In this document: in pieces, positions 32,686-39,576 of the stretch
Layout: each line of letters begins with the position of its first letter
How positions within the stretch are numbered: the first letter of the stretch is position 1
Assembly: GCA_002436765.1 (NCBI GenBank)
Contig: DJNI01000032.1
Coordinates: 4,546 to 53,828 of the forward strand
Origin: Clostridiales bacterium UBA6468
Lineage (GTDB): Bacteria; Bacillota; Clostridia; Oscillospirales; Oscillospiraceae
Reading direction: 5' to 3'
Length of the DNA stretch: 49,283 nt
Notes under the pieces: generated by a model
The model's input: only the letters and a program-made list of their open reading frames with translations
The model's database searches: none
Told to the model about the DNA's origin: nothing
Position numbers and translations under genes: made by a program

Positions 32686-32700
32686 GCCGTCGGCTTTTTT
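32671..32700 (+). terminator. Hairpin with T-tract overlapping a promoter
   Basis: GCCGACG and CGTCGGC form a 7-bp stem with a 10-base loop followed by TTTTTT on the plus strand. It would stop plus-strand read-through across the minus-strand promoter. Confidence 0.65.
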
Positions 32701-32792
32701 CTAAAATTTTTTCAAAAAAGCTTAATTAGTCCGGTTTATTGGACAGAACCTTTTGTATACTGTTGTCAGAAAAACAAAAGGAGGTATTTCCA

Positions 32793-32963
32793 ATGAAACA
32801 ACACACTCTGTCCCGTCCGACCGCTCGCCGTTACCGTGAACCCGCCTACCCCAACGCCGCCGACAGGCACTATTATGTGGAGAAGGCGGTGAACATCGTC
32901 ACCGCGATTCTCTCCGGAATCGGCTTTGTCAGCGCCATGGTTTTCCTTGCCACCATGGGGTGA
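32793..32963 (+). CDS. 56-residue membrane protein
   Basis: A very small protein. The first 30 residues are basic and Pro/Tyr-rich (HTLSRPTARRYREPAYPN), the rest is one membrane helix (VNIVTAILSGIGFVSAMVFL). ATG 32793 is preceded by AAAGGAGG. A TATACT -10 lies at 32756-32761. The stop codon abuts the stop of the convergent phosphodiesterase gene (TGATCA at 32961-32966), with no base in between. Function unknown; the good ribosome site supports it being real. Confidence 0.7.
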   Translation: MKQHTLSRPTARRYREPAYPNAADRHYYVEKAVNIVTAILSGIGFVSAMVFLATMG

Positions 32964-33449
32964 TCACAAGTCCTCGTCCCTGAGGATCCGGCAGGAAAGG
33001 ATTTCCCGGTTTTCCACCTGGATCAGTCCGGCCGTTCCCCCGCCGTAGCCGCAGCTGCCCGGATTCAGGATCCAGAGGCCGTCCGGTTCCCGGCGGCAGT
33101 CGGCCTGATGGGTGTGTCCGTACAGCACCCCATCCACCCGGCTTGCCCGGGCGTCCTTCAGCAGCGCGCCCAATCCCATTTTTACATTGTACCTGTGTCC
33201 GTGGGTCATGAAAAGATTCACCCCAAACACGGGCTGCACCAGCGTCTCCGGCTGCCAGGACGGGCAGCGAAACCGGTCGCAGTTTCCCGGCACCTGGTAA
33301 AATGGCGTATCCGGGTTTTCCTCATGGATGACCACGCCGTCGTCAAAAAAGTCCCCAAGATGGATGATCGCATCGGGCTTCACCGATTCCACGCATTGCC
33401 GCATGAACTGAAGGGCTGAATGGGAATCCGACAGCACCAGAATCTTCAT
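32964..33449 (-). CDS. YfcE/MJ0936-type metallophosphodiesterase
   Basis: A 161-residue calcineurin-like phosphoesterase. Metal ligands are seen in LVLSDSHS (residues 4-11), LGDFFDD, GNCDR, THGHRYN and GHTHQ, the full set for a two-metal site. Small members of this family hydrolyse phosphodiesters in vitro; the natural substrate is unknown. ATG 33449 follows GGCGGGAGCGAT and begins MKILVLSDSH, typical for the family. The gene is convergent with, and directly abuts, the 56-residue membrane protein gene. Confidence 0.9.
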   Translation of the reverse strand: MKILVLSDSHSALQFMRQCVESVKPDAIIHLGDFFDDGVVIHEENPDTPFYQVPGNCDRFRCPSWQPETLVQPVFGVNLFMTHGHRYNVKMGLGALLKDARASRVDGVLYGHTHQADCRREPDGLWILNPGSCGYGGGTAGLIQVENREILSCRILRDEDL

Positions 33450-33544
33450 ATCGCTCCCGCCTTTAGTTTGTCTTTCTGGGATTATATCATACATTGGCAG
33501 GTTTTGCCATGTGTTTTCGTCAAAATAGACGACTGATTTTTGTG

Positions 33545-33573
33545 TACATTTTTCCCTGCGGGCGCATATGCTA
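33545..33573 (+). promoter_or_regulatory. Candidate sigma-K (late mother-cell) promoter
   Basis: TACA, a 16-base spacer and CATATGCTA fit the sigma-K pattern mACm-N16-CATANNNTA of Bacillus except for the first m. It is 36 bases before the three-gene proline-rich set. The spacing and the perfect -10 are the support. Confidence 0.45.
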
Positions 33574-33608
33574 TAGCAGAAGTTTCACCACCCCAGGGAG
33601 GTAAGCCT

Positions 33609-33839
33609 ATGCAGCCCACACCCAATTCACAGGAGCTTGCGCAGATCATGCGCTTCGTCCAGTCCCCTGCGGGACAGCAGCTGCTCGCATCGCTCCGGCA
33701 GCTTAACGCAAACGAAATCAACAGCGCCATGGCAGACGTATCCGCCGGGAATTATGACCGGGCGCAGAAGACCATCGCCGCATTTCTCGCGACCCCGGAG
33801 GCGAAAAAGCTGCTGTCCCAAGTGGAAGGCGGCAAATGA
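33609..33839 (+). CDS. Small helical protein of the proline-rich three-gene set
   Basis: A 76-residue soluble helical protein, unknown function. It is rich in Gln, Ala and Leu, with SPAGQQLLASLRQLNANEIN in the middle and a C-terminal LLSQVEGGK. The pattern, two helix pairs with PAGQQLL/PEAKKLL repeats, suggests a small protein-interaction module. ATG 33609 follows CAGGGAGG. It overlaps the next gene by 4 bases. With a sigma-K-like promoter upstream, a part in spore coat assembly is possible. That is inference. Confidence 0.75.
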   Translation: MQPTPNSQELAQIMRFVQSPAGQQLLASLRQLNANEINSAMADVSAGNYDRAQKTIAAFLATPEAKKLLSQVEGGK

Positions 33840-34192
33840 GCGAGATGGAGGAAAAGCTGGGGGCGATCCTGAGCAACCCCCAGATGATGCAGCAGATCAT
33901 GTCCATGGCCCAGGCCATGAGCCCGCCGCCGGAACCTCAGGGAAGGCCGGAGCAGCCGCCGGAGCCTGCCCCGCCGGCACTTCCGGATTTTTCCGTCATG
34001 CAGAAGCTCGCCGGGATGTCCCGGCAGTCCGGCATCGACAAAAACCAGCAGGCGCTGCTACGGGCGCTCTCCCCCTACATAAGCCGGGAGCGCACCGCCA
34101 AGCTGGAAAAAGCCATGCGCGCGGCAAAAATGGCGCGGCTTGCCTCGGCGTTTCTCAATGCCGGGGGTTTGGAAATGCTGACCGGGAGGTGA
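33836..34192 (+). CDS. Proline-linker protein of the three-gene set
   Basis: A 118-residue protein of unknown function. An N-terminal helix (MEEKLGAILSNPQMMQQIMS) is followed by a Pro/Glu linker at about 30-50 (PPPEPQGRPEQPPEPAPP) and a C-terminal helical part (SPYISRERTAKLEKAMRAAK) ending GGLEMLTGR. The SNPQMMQQIM helix resembles the small helical module of the first gene, so the two might share ancestry or bind one another. It overlaps the first gene by 4 bases (ATGA) and lies 6 bases before the third. Confidence 0.75.
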   Translation: MSEMEEKLGAILSNPQMMQQIMSMAQAMSPPPEPQGRPEQPPEPAPPALPDFSVMQKLAGMSRQSGIDKNQQALLRALSPYISRERTAKLEKAMRAAKMARLASAFLNAGGLEMLTGR

Positions 34193-34198
34193 CGCAGA

Positions 34199-34615
34199 AT
34201 GTACAACCGCTATATTCCCCAGCCCGACGGCAGCTATCGCCGCCGGCCGGCAGACGTCCCTCAGCCCCCGCCGCCATCCCGGCCGGAACCGCCCCGACAG
34301 GAACCGCCTCGCCGGAATCCCGATTTTTCTCCGCCGCCGCCTCAGGAGAAGCCACCCTGCCAGAAGAGTCCCCCCTGCACCAATCCGCGCAGACAGGAGC
34401 GTCCCGCTCCCCCGCCTCCGCCCCGGCGGAAACCCCAACAGCAGCCGCCTCAGGATTCCTTTTTGGGTATCGGCAATTTCCTGCACCAGCTTCTGCCGAA
34501 GGACTTCTGCATGGAAGACCTGATGGTCGTGCTGCTGCTTCTGCTCATGTCCGGCAGCGGCGAGGAAGACCAGAATTTTGCTCTGCTGACGCTGGGATTG
34601 TATCTTTTTCTGTAG
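34199..34615 (+). CDS. Proline-rich protein with hydrophobic C-terminus
   Basis: A 138-residue protein of unknown function. Residues 1-85 are a Pro/Arg/Gln-rich disordered segment after the start MYNRYIPQPDGSYRRRP. The last 50 residues are ordered and hydrophobic, with FLHQLLPKDFCMEDLMVVLL then ALLTLGLYLFL. Cysteines occur at three places (PCQKS, PCTN, DFCM). Low-complexity Pro-rich proteins are common in spore coats and wall layers. The ATG follows GGGAGGTG. It ends the three-gene set; a strong terminator follows. Confidence 0.75.
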   Translation: MYNRYIPQPDGSYRRRPADVPQPPPPSRPEPPRQEPPRRNPDFSPPPPQEKPPCQKSPPCTNPRRQERPAPPPPPRRKPQQQPPQDSFLGIGNFLHQLLPKDFCMEDLMVVLLLLLMSGSGEEDQNFALLTLGLYLFL

Positions 34616-34617
34616 CA

Positions 34618-34666
34618 AAATACGCCGGTTTTCGTCGTGCTGAGACGAATCCGGCGTATTTTTTCG
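34618..34666 (+). terminator. Strong terminator after the three-gene set
   Basis: AATACGCCGG and CCGGCGTATT close a stem that continues inside with TTCGTC/GACGAA, followed by TTTTTTC. Confidence 0.92.
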
Positions 34667-34695
34667 TTGCGGAAAAGGGTATATTGTGGTAGAAT
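34667..34695 (+). promoter_or_regulatory. Sigma-A promoter of the CHAP gene
   Basis: TTGCGG, a 17-base spacer and TAGAAT. The same boxes and spacing occur at the trpS promoter. Confidence 0.85.
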
Positions 34696-34725
34696 GGGGA
34701 AAACGCTGTTGCAGGAGGACACAAC

Positions 34726-35367
34726 GTGATTACCAAAAACAAGCCGAAATCAGACACCATTCTCCCTCTTCTGGTGCTTCTGCTGTTCATAGCGGCCATT
34801 GCCGCTCACTACGCGCTGGAGCCATGGAGCTTTTACCGGAAGGTCTCGGAGGGAGAAGCGGCGCTTCGGATGCAGGTGGTTCAAACCGCCGAAGGCTACC
34901 TCGGCTGCCGGGAATCGGACGGAAGCCATGAAACCATCATTGATCTGTACAACGCCCACGAGCCGCTGGCGCAGAACTACACCGTGCAGTATACCGACAG
35001 CTGGTGCGCCACCTTCGTCAGCGCCGTTTCCATCCGCTGCGGCCTGACGGACATTATCCCCACGGAATGCAGCTGTGAGCGTCTCATCGGCCTGTTCGAC
35101 TCGCTCGGCCGCTGGCAGGAGGACGACAATTACACGCCCCTCCCCGGCGATATCATCTTCTACGACTGGGACGAAAAGCGCCCCGGCGACTGCACCGGCT
35201 GGGCTGACCATGTAGGGATCGTGGTCGGGACAAAGTGGCCCTTCGTAAAGGTCATCGAGGGCAACCGGGACGACGCCGTTGCCTACCGCGTCATCCCTCT
35301 GGGCGAAATTCACATCCGGGGCTATGGCCTTCCGGATTATGCCGCAATGGCAGAAAACACCCCGTGA
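34726..35367 (+). CDS. Membrane-anchored CHAP-domain protein
   Basis: A 213-residue protein starting with GTG after AGGAGGACACAAC. A single membrane helix (LPLLVLLLFIAAIAAHYAL, about 13-31) precedes a CHAP-type cysteine amidase fold with the nucleophile Cys in SWCATFVSAV and the His in WADHVGIVVG. Such enzymes cut peptide bonds in peptidoglycan. Here the domain would face outward, tethered to the membrane. It is monocistronic, with its own promoter and a terminator that overlaps the stop. Confidence 0.85.
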   Translation: MITKNKPKSDTILPLLVLLLFIAAIAAHYALEPWSFYRKVSEGEAALRMQVVQTAEGYLGCRESDGSHETIIDLYNAHEPLAQNYTVQYTDSWCATFVSAVSIRCGLTDIIPTECSCERLIGLFDSLGRWQEDDNYTPLPGDIIFYDWDEKRPGDCTGWADHVGIVVGTKWPFVKVIEGNRDDAVAYRVIPLGEIHIRGYGLPDYAAMAENTP

Positions 35368-35392
35368 GCGTATGCTTACGGGGTAAATTTTA
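35360..35392 (+). terminator. Intrinsic terminator after the CHAP gene
   Basis: CCCCGTGAGC and GCTTACGGGG form a 10-bp stem with one G-U pair, then TAAATTTTATTTTT. The stem includes the stop codon. Confidence 0.8.
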
Positions 35393-35662
35393 TTTTTCCT
35401 GGTCGAGGATTTCCTTCAACAGCTTTCTTTGCTTCCGCAGCTCCTGCACCAGAGGCAGCATTCCGGTGAGATTGATGACCAGAATGAATACGATCAGGCC
35501 AACGACCCAGCCCTGCATTCCATTGCCGATCAGGACAAAAATCAGCAGCGCCGTCACAAGCAGCCGCATGAAAACGGCCTTCCCCACCGTGCGGATGGAC
35601 TTGCGGCACTGATCCTCCCGGTCGTAGATGTCCGGTTCCGGGGTCAATTTCTCGTCAGCCAT
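35390..35662 (-). CDS. Small two-helix membrane protein
   Basis: A 90-residue protein with a soluble acidic N-terminus (TPEPDIYDREDQ), two hydrophobic helices (about 32-50 and 52-70) and a basic coiled tail (LVQELRKQRKLLKEILDQ). Function unknown. Its start overlaps the trpS stop by one base (TAATG), so it is co-translated with trpS. I do not recognise the family. Its terminal TTA stop lies in the tail of the CHAP terminator. Confidence 0.78.
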   Translation of the reverse strand: MADEKLTPEPDIYDREDQCRKSIRTVGKAVFMRLLVTALLIFVLIGNGMQGWVVGLIVFILVINLTGMLPLVQELRKQRKLLKEILDQEK

Positions 35663-36690
35663 TATCTTGCCACAAAGCCCACTTTCTTGTAGACCTTCCG
35701 CAGAGTCTTCTCGGCAACATAGCCTGCCTTCTCGGCGCCGGCCTTGTAGACGCTTTCCAGGTAGCCCTTGTCCTTCATCAGGCGGGTCGCTTCCTCCCGG
35801 ATGGGGCGCAGGGTCTCCACCACCGCCTCGCCCACGGCGGGCTTGAATTTGCCGTAGCCGCAGCCCGCGAACTCCGTCTCGATCTGATCAAACGTCTTGC
35901 CGGTGACGGCGGAGTAAATGGCCATCAGGTTGGCCACGCCCGGCTTATTCTCCCGGTCAAAGCGGACGCAGTTCTCCGTGTCGGAGTCGGTGATGGCACG
36001 CTTGAACTGGCGCATAATGGTCTCGGGGGTGTCCATCAGCAGGATACGGCCGGTGTCCTCATTCTCGGACTTGGACATCTTGGCGGTGGGATTGGTCAGG
36101 CTCATGATCCGCGCACCGACCTTGGGGACGAAGGGTTCCGGCAGCTTGAACACGTCGCCGTAAATGCCGTTGAACCGGCGGGCGATGGTGTGGCACAGCT
36201 CCACGTGCTGCTTCTGATCCTCGCCCACGGGCACCAGATCGGGCTGGTACAGCAGGATGTCCGCCGCCATCAGAGCGGGATAGGTGAACAGGCCGCCGTT
36301 GATGTTGTCCGCGTTCTTGGCGGACTTGTCCTTGAACTGGGTCATGCGGCTCAGCTCGCCGAACATGACGTAGCAGTCCAGCACCCAGCCCAGCTCCGCA
36401 TGCTGGTGGACATGGCTCTGGATGAACAGGGTGTTCTTTTCCGGGTCAAGGCCGCAGGCGATGTATTGCGCCAGCTGCTCCAGCGTCCGCCTGCGCAGAT
36501 CCGCGGGATTCTGGCGCACGGTAATGGCGTGAAGGTCAGCCATGAAATAGAAGCAGTCATAGTCGTTGGCGCGTTCCGCCCAATTTTTTACAGCGCCTAA
36601 GTAAGAACCCAGGGTCAGATCTCCGGAGGGCTTGATGCCGGAGAGCATTCTCTTTTTCGGTGCAGCAGTTTCGGTAATAACCTCGCTCAT
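35662..36690 (-). CDS. trpS: Tryptophanyl-tRNA synthetase
   Basis: TrpS charges tRNA(Trp), a class Ic synthetase. The 342 residues show GIKPSGDLTLGSYLGA, the HIGH-like motif (TLGS), and AKMSKSE, the KMSKS loop, with FQHVEL-type contacts replaced by DQKQHVELCHTIA. ATG 36690 is chosen; GTG 36699 is also in frame and nearer GGAA. The gene leads a two-gene unit with the small membrane protein. No T-box is seen in its leader. Confidence 0.96.
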   Translation of the reverse strand: MSEVITETAAPKKRMLSGIKPSGDLTLGSYLGAVKNWAERANDYDCFYFMADLHAITVRQNPADLRRRTLEQLAQYIACGLDPEKNTLFIQSHVHQHAELGWVLDCYVMFGELSRMTQFKDKSAKNADNINGGLFTYPALMAADILLYQPDLVPVGEDQKQHVELCHTIARRFNGIYGDVFKLPEPFVPKVGARIMSLTNPTAKMSKSENEDTGRILLMDTPETIMRQFKRAITDSDTENCVRFDRENKPGVANLMAIYSAVTGKTFDQIETEFAGCGYGKFKPAVGEAVVETLRPIREEATRLMKDKGYLESVYKAGAEKAGYVAEKTLRKVYKKVGFVAR

Positions 36691-36725
36691 GGTCGTCACA
36701 TTCCTTTTTTCAAATCTATAGCGCT

Positions 36726-36754
36726 ATTCTAGCACAGCCCGGGAGGTTCCGCAA
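36726..36754 (-). promoter_or_regulatory. Sigma-A promoter of trpS
   Basis: TTGCGG, a 17-base spacer and TAGAAT on the minus strand. Confidence 0.85.
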
Positions 36755-36792
36755 GGGGGTATTTTACGGCAAAGGAAAGCAATTGTGTCCAC

Positions 36793-36821
36793 TTGATTTC
36801 TCCCCTGCCCTATGCTATACT
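36793..36821 (+). promoter_or_regulatory. Sigma-A promoter of the gltX leader
   Basis: TTGATT, a 17-base spacer and TATACT. Transcription should start near 36828, about 195 bases before gltX. Confidence 0.85.
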
Positions 36822-36837
36822 TTGTCCTAGAAAGCAA

Positions 36838-37000
36838 GGGAAGCTCTGATGAAATCGGCGAGAGCTGGCGGCCGAAGATTTTGGCTCAGCCGAAAGTTCT
36901 GGAAGCGGAGGAATACTGTATGTATTTCCCGCTTTCAGAACTGCACGGATGGGGCAAAAGATTCGCCGCCCAGCCGAAGACGATTTCACCAGAGTTTCCC
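36838..37000 (+). ncRNA. Structured leader RNA upstream of gltX, class unknown
   Basis: The region folds by eye into a compact multi-helix RNA. P1 pairs 36838-36857 with 36981-37000, 20 pairs with one A-C mismatch and one G-U. After a 6x6 purine-rich internal loop (GCGAGA/CGAAGA), P2 pairs 36864-36872 with 36965-36974, with one bulged C. Inside, P3 is UUUUGGC/GCCGAAA (36879-36895) and P4 is a stem of about 21 pairs with a 5-base loop (36896-36941). The unpaired strand GCACGGATGGGGCAAAAGATTC joins P4 to P2. The 3' arm of P1 ends 7 bases before the gltX AGAGG ribosome site. No terminator and no T-box sequence are seen. It may be a cis-regulator or a separate small RNA. Confidence 0.7.
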
Positions 37001-37021
37001 AAGAAAAAGAGGTAGTTAGTT

Positions 37022-38665
37022 ATGGATTATCAGGCGCTTGCCGAATTGCTTTTTCCCGACGTGACCGAAACTCCTGAGCATCTGGAAGTCCGGTTTCCCC
37101 CCCGCGAGCTTCCTGAGGGTGCGGTGGTCTCCCGGATGGCTCCCTCCCCTACCGGATTTGTCCATCTGGGCAATCTGGTGCAGGGTACGATTTCGGAACG
37201 GATGAGTCACCAGTCCGGCGGCGTGCTGTACCTCCGGGTGGAGGATACCGACGCCAAGCGGGAGATTCCCGGCGCTGTCGAAGTACTCATCAACACCCTG
37301 AAATTCTACAACATCCGCTTTGACGAAGGCGCAACCGTGGACGGCGACGACGGCGCTTACGGCCCTTATCGTCAGCGTCAGAGAGCCGCGATCTACCATG
37401 TTTACGCCAAGAAGCTGGTGTCCGAGGGCAAGGCCTACCCCTGCTTCTGCACGGAGGATGAGCTGTCCGCCCTCCGGGAAAAGCAGGAAGCGAACAAGGA
37501 GACCACCGGCTACTACGGCAAATACGCCGTCTGGCGCGACCGCCCCATGGAGGACATTCAGGCGCAGCTGGCCGCCGGGAATCCCTGGGTGCTGCGGTTC
37601 CGCTCCGAGGGCAGCATTGACCGCCAGTTCAAGTTTGACGATCTGGTGAAGGGCAAGCTGACCATCACGGAGAACAACGTCGATCACGTGCTTCTCAAGT
37701 CCGACGGCATCCCCACCTACCACTTTGCCCACGCCGTGGACGATCACCTCATGCGCACCACCCATGTCGTCCGGGGCGACGAATGGCTGCCCAGCCTGCC
37801 CTTCCACATTCAGCTGTTTCAGGCGCTGGGCTTCAGGCTGCCAAAGTACGTCCACATTGGACCTTTGATGAAGATGGACGGCAACTCCAAGCGGAAGCTG
37901 TCCAAGCGCAAGGATCCCGAGCTGGCGCTGACCTACTACAAGGCCGAGGGCTTCCCCATCCCCTCCGTGCGGGAATATATCATGACCGTGCTGAACTCCA
38001 ATTTCGAGGACTGGCGGCGGGCAAACCCCGACGCGGACATGGAATCCTTCAAGTTCAGCCCCAAGAAGCTGAACCCCGCCGGGAGCCTGTTCGACTATGC
38101 CAAGCTGGTGGACGTGTCGAAAAACGTCATTTCCCGCATGACCGCGGAGGACGTGTACGCCCAGCTGCTGGATTGGGCAAAGGAGTTCGATACCGACTTT
38201 GCCGCCAAGCTGGAGGCAGACCCCGACTACGCGAAGAAAATCCTCGCCATCGGCCGGGGCGGTAAGAAGCCGAGAAAAGACCTTGCCGTCTGGAAGGACG
38301 CCAAGCCCTACATGGGATTCTTCTACGACGAATATCTGGAAGCGCCCGTCTGGGACGAGAAATTCTCCAAGACCGTCATCCGGGATGTGCTGGAGCGTTT
38401 CCTGCGTGTTTACGATTTTGCCGACGATTCCGCCGCGTGGTTTGCCAAGGTCAAGGAGATCACCGAGGCCATCGGCTTCACCACGGACATGAAGGCCTAC
38501 AAGGCAGACCCCGCCGCCTTCCCCGGCACCGTGGCCGACGTTTCCACCTTCCTGCGGCAGGCCGTCACCGGAAAGACCGACAGCCCCGACCTGTATACCA
38601 TCATGCAGATCCTGGGCTACGACCGTACCGCGGCGCGTATCCGCGACTGCATTTCCCGGCTTTGA
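37022..38665 (+). CDS. gltX: Glutamyl-tRNA synthetase
   Basis: GltX charges tRNA(Glu), and in many Firmicutes also tRNA(Gln) for later amidation. It has 547 residues, slightly longer than usual. The HIGH-like motif is APSPTGFVHLGN near residue 41, and KRKLSKRKDPE is the KMSKS-like loop near 293. RVEDTDAKRE and YPCFCTEDE (zinc-type site) are typical. The C-terminal helical anticodon domain is complete. AGAGG sits 9 bases before the ATG. It follows a structured RNA and is monocistronic. Confidence 0.96.
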   Translation: MDYQALAELLFPDVTETPEHLEVRFPPRELPEGAVVSRMAPSPTGFVHLGNLVQGTISERMSHQSGGVLYLRVEDTDAKREIPGAVEVLINTLKFYNIRFDEGATVDGDDGAYGPYRQRQRAAIYHVYAKKLVSEGKAYPCFCTEDELSALREKQEANKETTGYYGKYAVWRDRPMEDIQAQLAAGNPWVLRFRSEGSIDRQFKFDDLVKGKLTITENNVDHVLLKSDGIPTYHFAHAVDDHLMRTTHVVRGDEWLPSLPFHIQLFQALGFRLPKYVHIGPLMKMDGNSKRKLSKRKDPELALTYYKAEGFPIPSVREYIMTVLNSNFEDWRRANPDADMESFKFSPKKLNPAGSLFDYAKLVDVSKNVISRMTAEDVYAQLLDWAKEFDTDFAAKLEADPDYAKKILAIGRGGKKPRKDLAVWKDAKPYMGFFYDEYLEAPVWDEKFSKTVIRDVLERFLRVYDFADDSAAWFAKVKEITEAIGFTTDMKAYKADPAAFPGTVADVSTFLRQAVTGKTDSPDLYTIMQILGYDRTAARIRDCISRL

Positions 38666-38676
38666 TGATCAAAACC

Positions 38677-38709
38677 GCCCGGCGTCAAATCGACGCCGGG
38701 CAGTCATTT
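38677..38709. terminator. Terminator between gltX and the HD gene
   Basis: GCCCGGCGTC and GACGCCGGGC form a 10-bp stem around AAATC, followed by AGTCATTTT on the plus strand and by GGTTTTG on the minus strand. It can serve both convergent genes. Confidence 0.8.
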
Positions 38710-39365
38710 TATACCAGCAGCTGGCCGTTGATCACCAGATGGAACGTCAGTCCCAGCGCCTGCGCCGCCTTCTGGCACAGAAGCATCCGCTTCATGAAAA
38801 TTTCCAGATACTCCATCACGGAACCAAGCTCCGTATCCACCGACAGGATCAGGCGGATGCTGGTGCGCTGCTCGTCAAATTCCAGGTGGCAGTCCGTCAC
38901 GGAGTAGTTCACCCGGTCGTGGATGTCCAGCGCCACGGTGGCCTTGTCCCGCACTCTGGAGCGGCGGACGTCGGATTTGTCCGCCAGGATCAGCGCCGCC
39001 GCAAATGCGCTCACCGGCTGACCGGTGCCCTCGTCGTGGTTGCCGATGGCCGTGACGATGGCGGCGATCTCCTCCGGCGGAAAATTCATTCTGTCCAGGA
39101 TCCGGAACGCCATCACCGCGCCGCTCTGGCTGTGATCCACCCGGTTCACCACATTGCCGATGTCGTGGAGATATCCGGCAATTTTTACCAGCTCCACGGT
39201 TCTTTCCGGGTAGCCCAGTGTTTCCAGGATCCAGCCTGCCGTCTGGGCGACCCGGGTCACGTGCTGGAAGCTGTGCTCCGTAAAGCCAAGGGCTTTCAGC
39301 GACGCGTCCGCCTGGTCGATGTACACCCTGACCGCTTCATCCTGCTTGATTTGTTCGTAAGTCAT
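38709..39365 (-). CDS. HD-domain phosphohydrolase
   Basis: A 218-residue protein with an HD metal-dependent phosphohydrolase domain. The ligands appear as HVTRVAQTAGW, GYLHDIGN (the His-Asp pair) and HDEGTGQPVSAFAAALILADKSD, with the last Asp as the fourth ligand. The C-terminal 80 residues, with strands like SVTDCHLEFDEQRTS, may be a dimerisation part. Substrate unknown; relatives act on nucleotides or (p)ppGpp. ATG 39365 follows AGGAGG. A perfect dyad lies in its leader. Confidence 0.85.
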   Translation of the reverse strand: MTYEQIKQDEAVRVYIDQADASLKALGFTEHSFQHVTRVAQTAGWILETLGYPERTVELVKIAGYLHDIGNVVNRVDHSQSGAVMAFRILDRMNFPPEEIAAIVTAIGNHDEGTGQPVSAFAAALILADKSDVRRSRVRDKATVALDIHDRVNYSVTDCHLEFDEQRTSIRLILSVDTELGSVMEYLEIFMKRMLLCQKAAQALGLTFHLVINGQLLV

Positions 39366-39379
39366 ATTTTTCCTCCTGT

Positions 39380-39398
39380 GGTATCCCGCCGGGATACC
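39380..39398. promoter_or_regulatory. Perfect dyad in the HD gene leader
   Basis: GGTATCCC-GCC-GGGATACC is an 8-bp perfect inverted repeat placed 15 bases before the HD start codon, next to its ribosome site. It could be an operator or an RNA hairpin. Confidence 0.4.
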
Positions 39399-39496
39399 TT
39401 TTTCTTTATCATCTCTGTTTCCTCTTTACTTTATCCAATCCATGTAAAAATCGTTACCGCCAAATTGTAAAGCTTCCTTACAGACGCCCCTTTTTC

Positions 39497-39525
39497 TTTA
39501 CTTCCACCACAGACTGTGCTATACT
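39497..39525 (+). promoter_or_regulatory. Sigma-A promoter of the pullulanase-Nudix gene
   Basis: TTTACT, a 17-base spacer and TATACT, 51 bases before the start. Confidence 0.65.
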
Positions 39526-39576
39526 TGAGGAAACGATTTCCGGTTTTTCCGGTCAAAATAAGGAGCAGACGCCGTT

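Noticed and set aside
36700..36760. T-box in the trpS leader
   Set aside because: The distance from promoter to start is only about 30 bases, too short.
36838..37000. T-box or 6S RNA as identity of the gltX leader
   Set aside because: The T-box sequence and terminator are absent, and the three-way inner fold does not look like the single rod of 6S RNA. Not formally excluded.
36812..37015. A 66-codon frame across the gltX promoter and leader
   Set aside because: Its ATG overlaps the -10 box and lies before the expected transcript start.
36849..37019. A 56-codon frame inside the gltX leader ending two bases before gltX
   Set aside because: It starts within the closing helix, its composition (many Arg, Lys, Trp) looks random, and the nested base pairing explains the region better. 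A leader peptide is not excluded.
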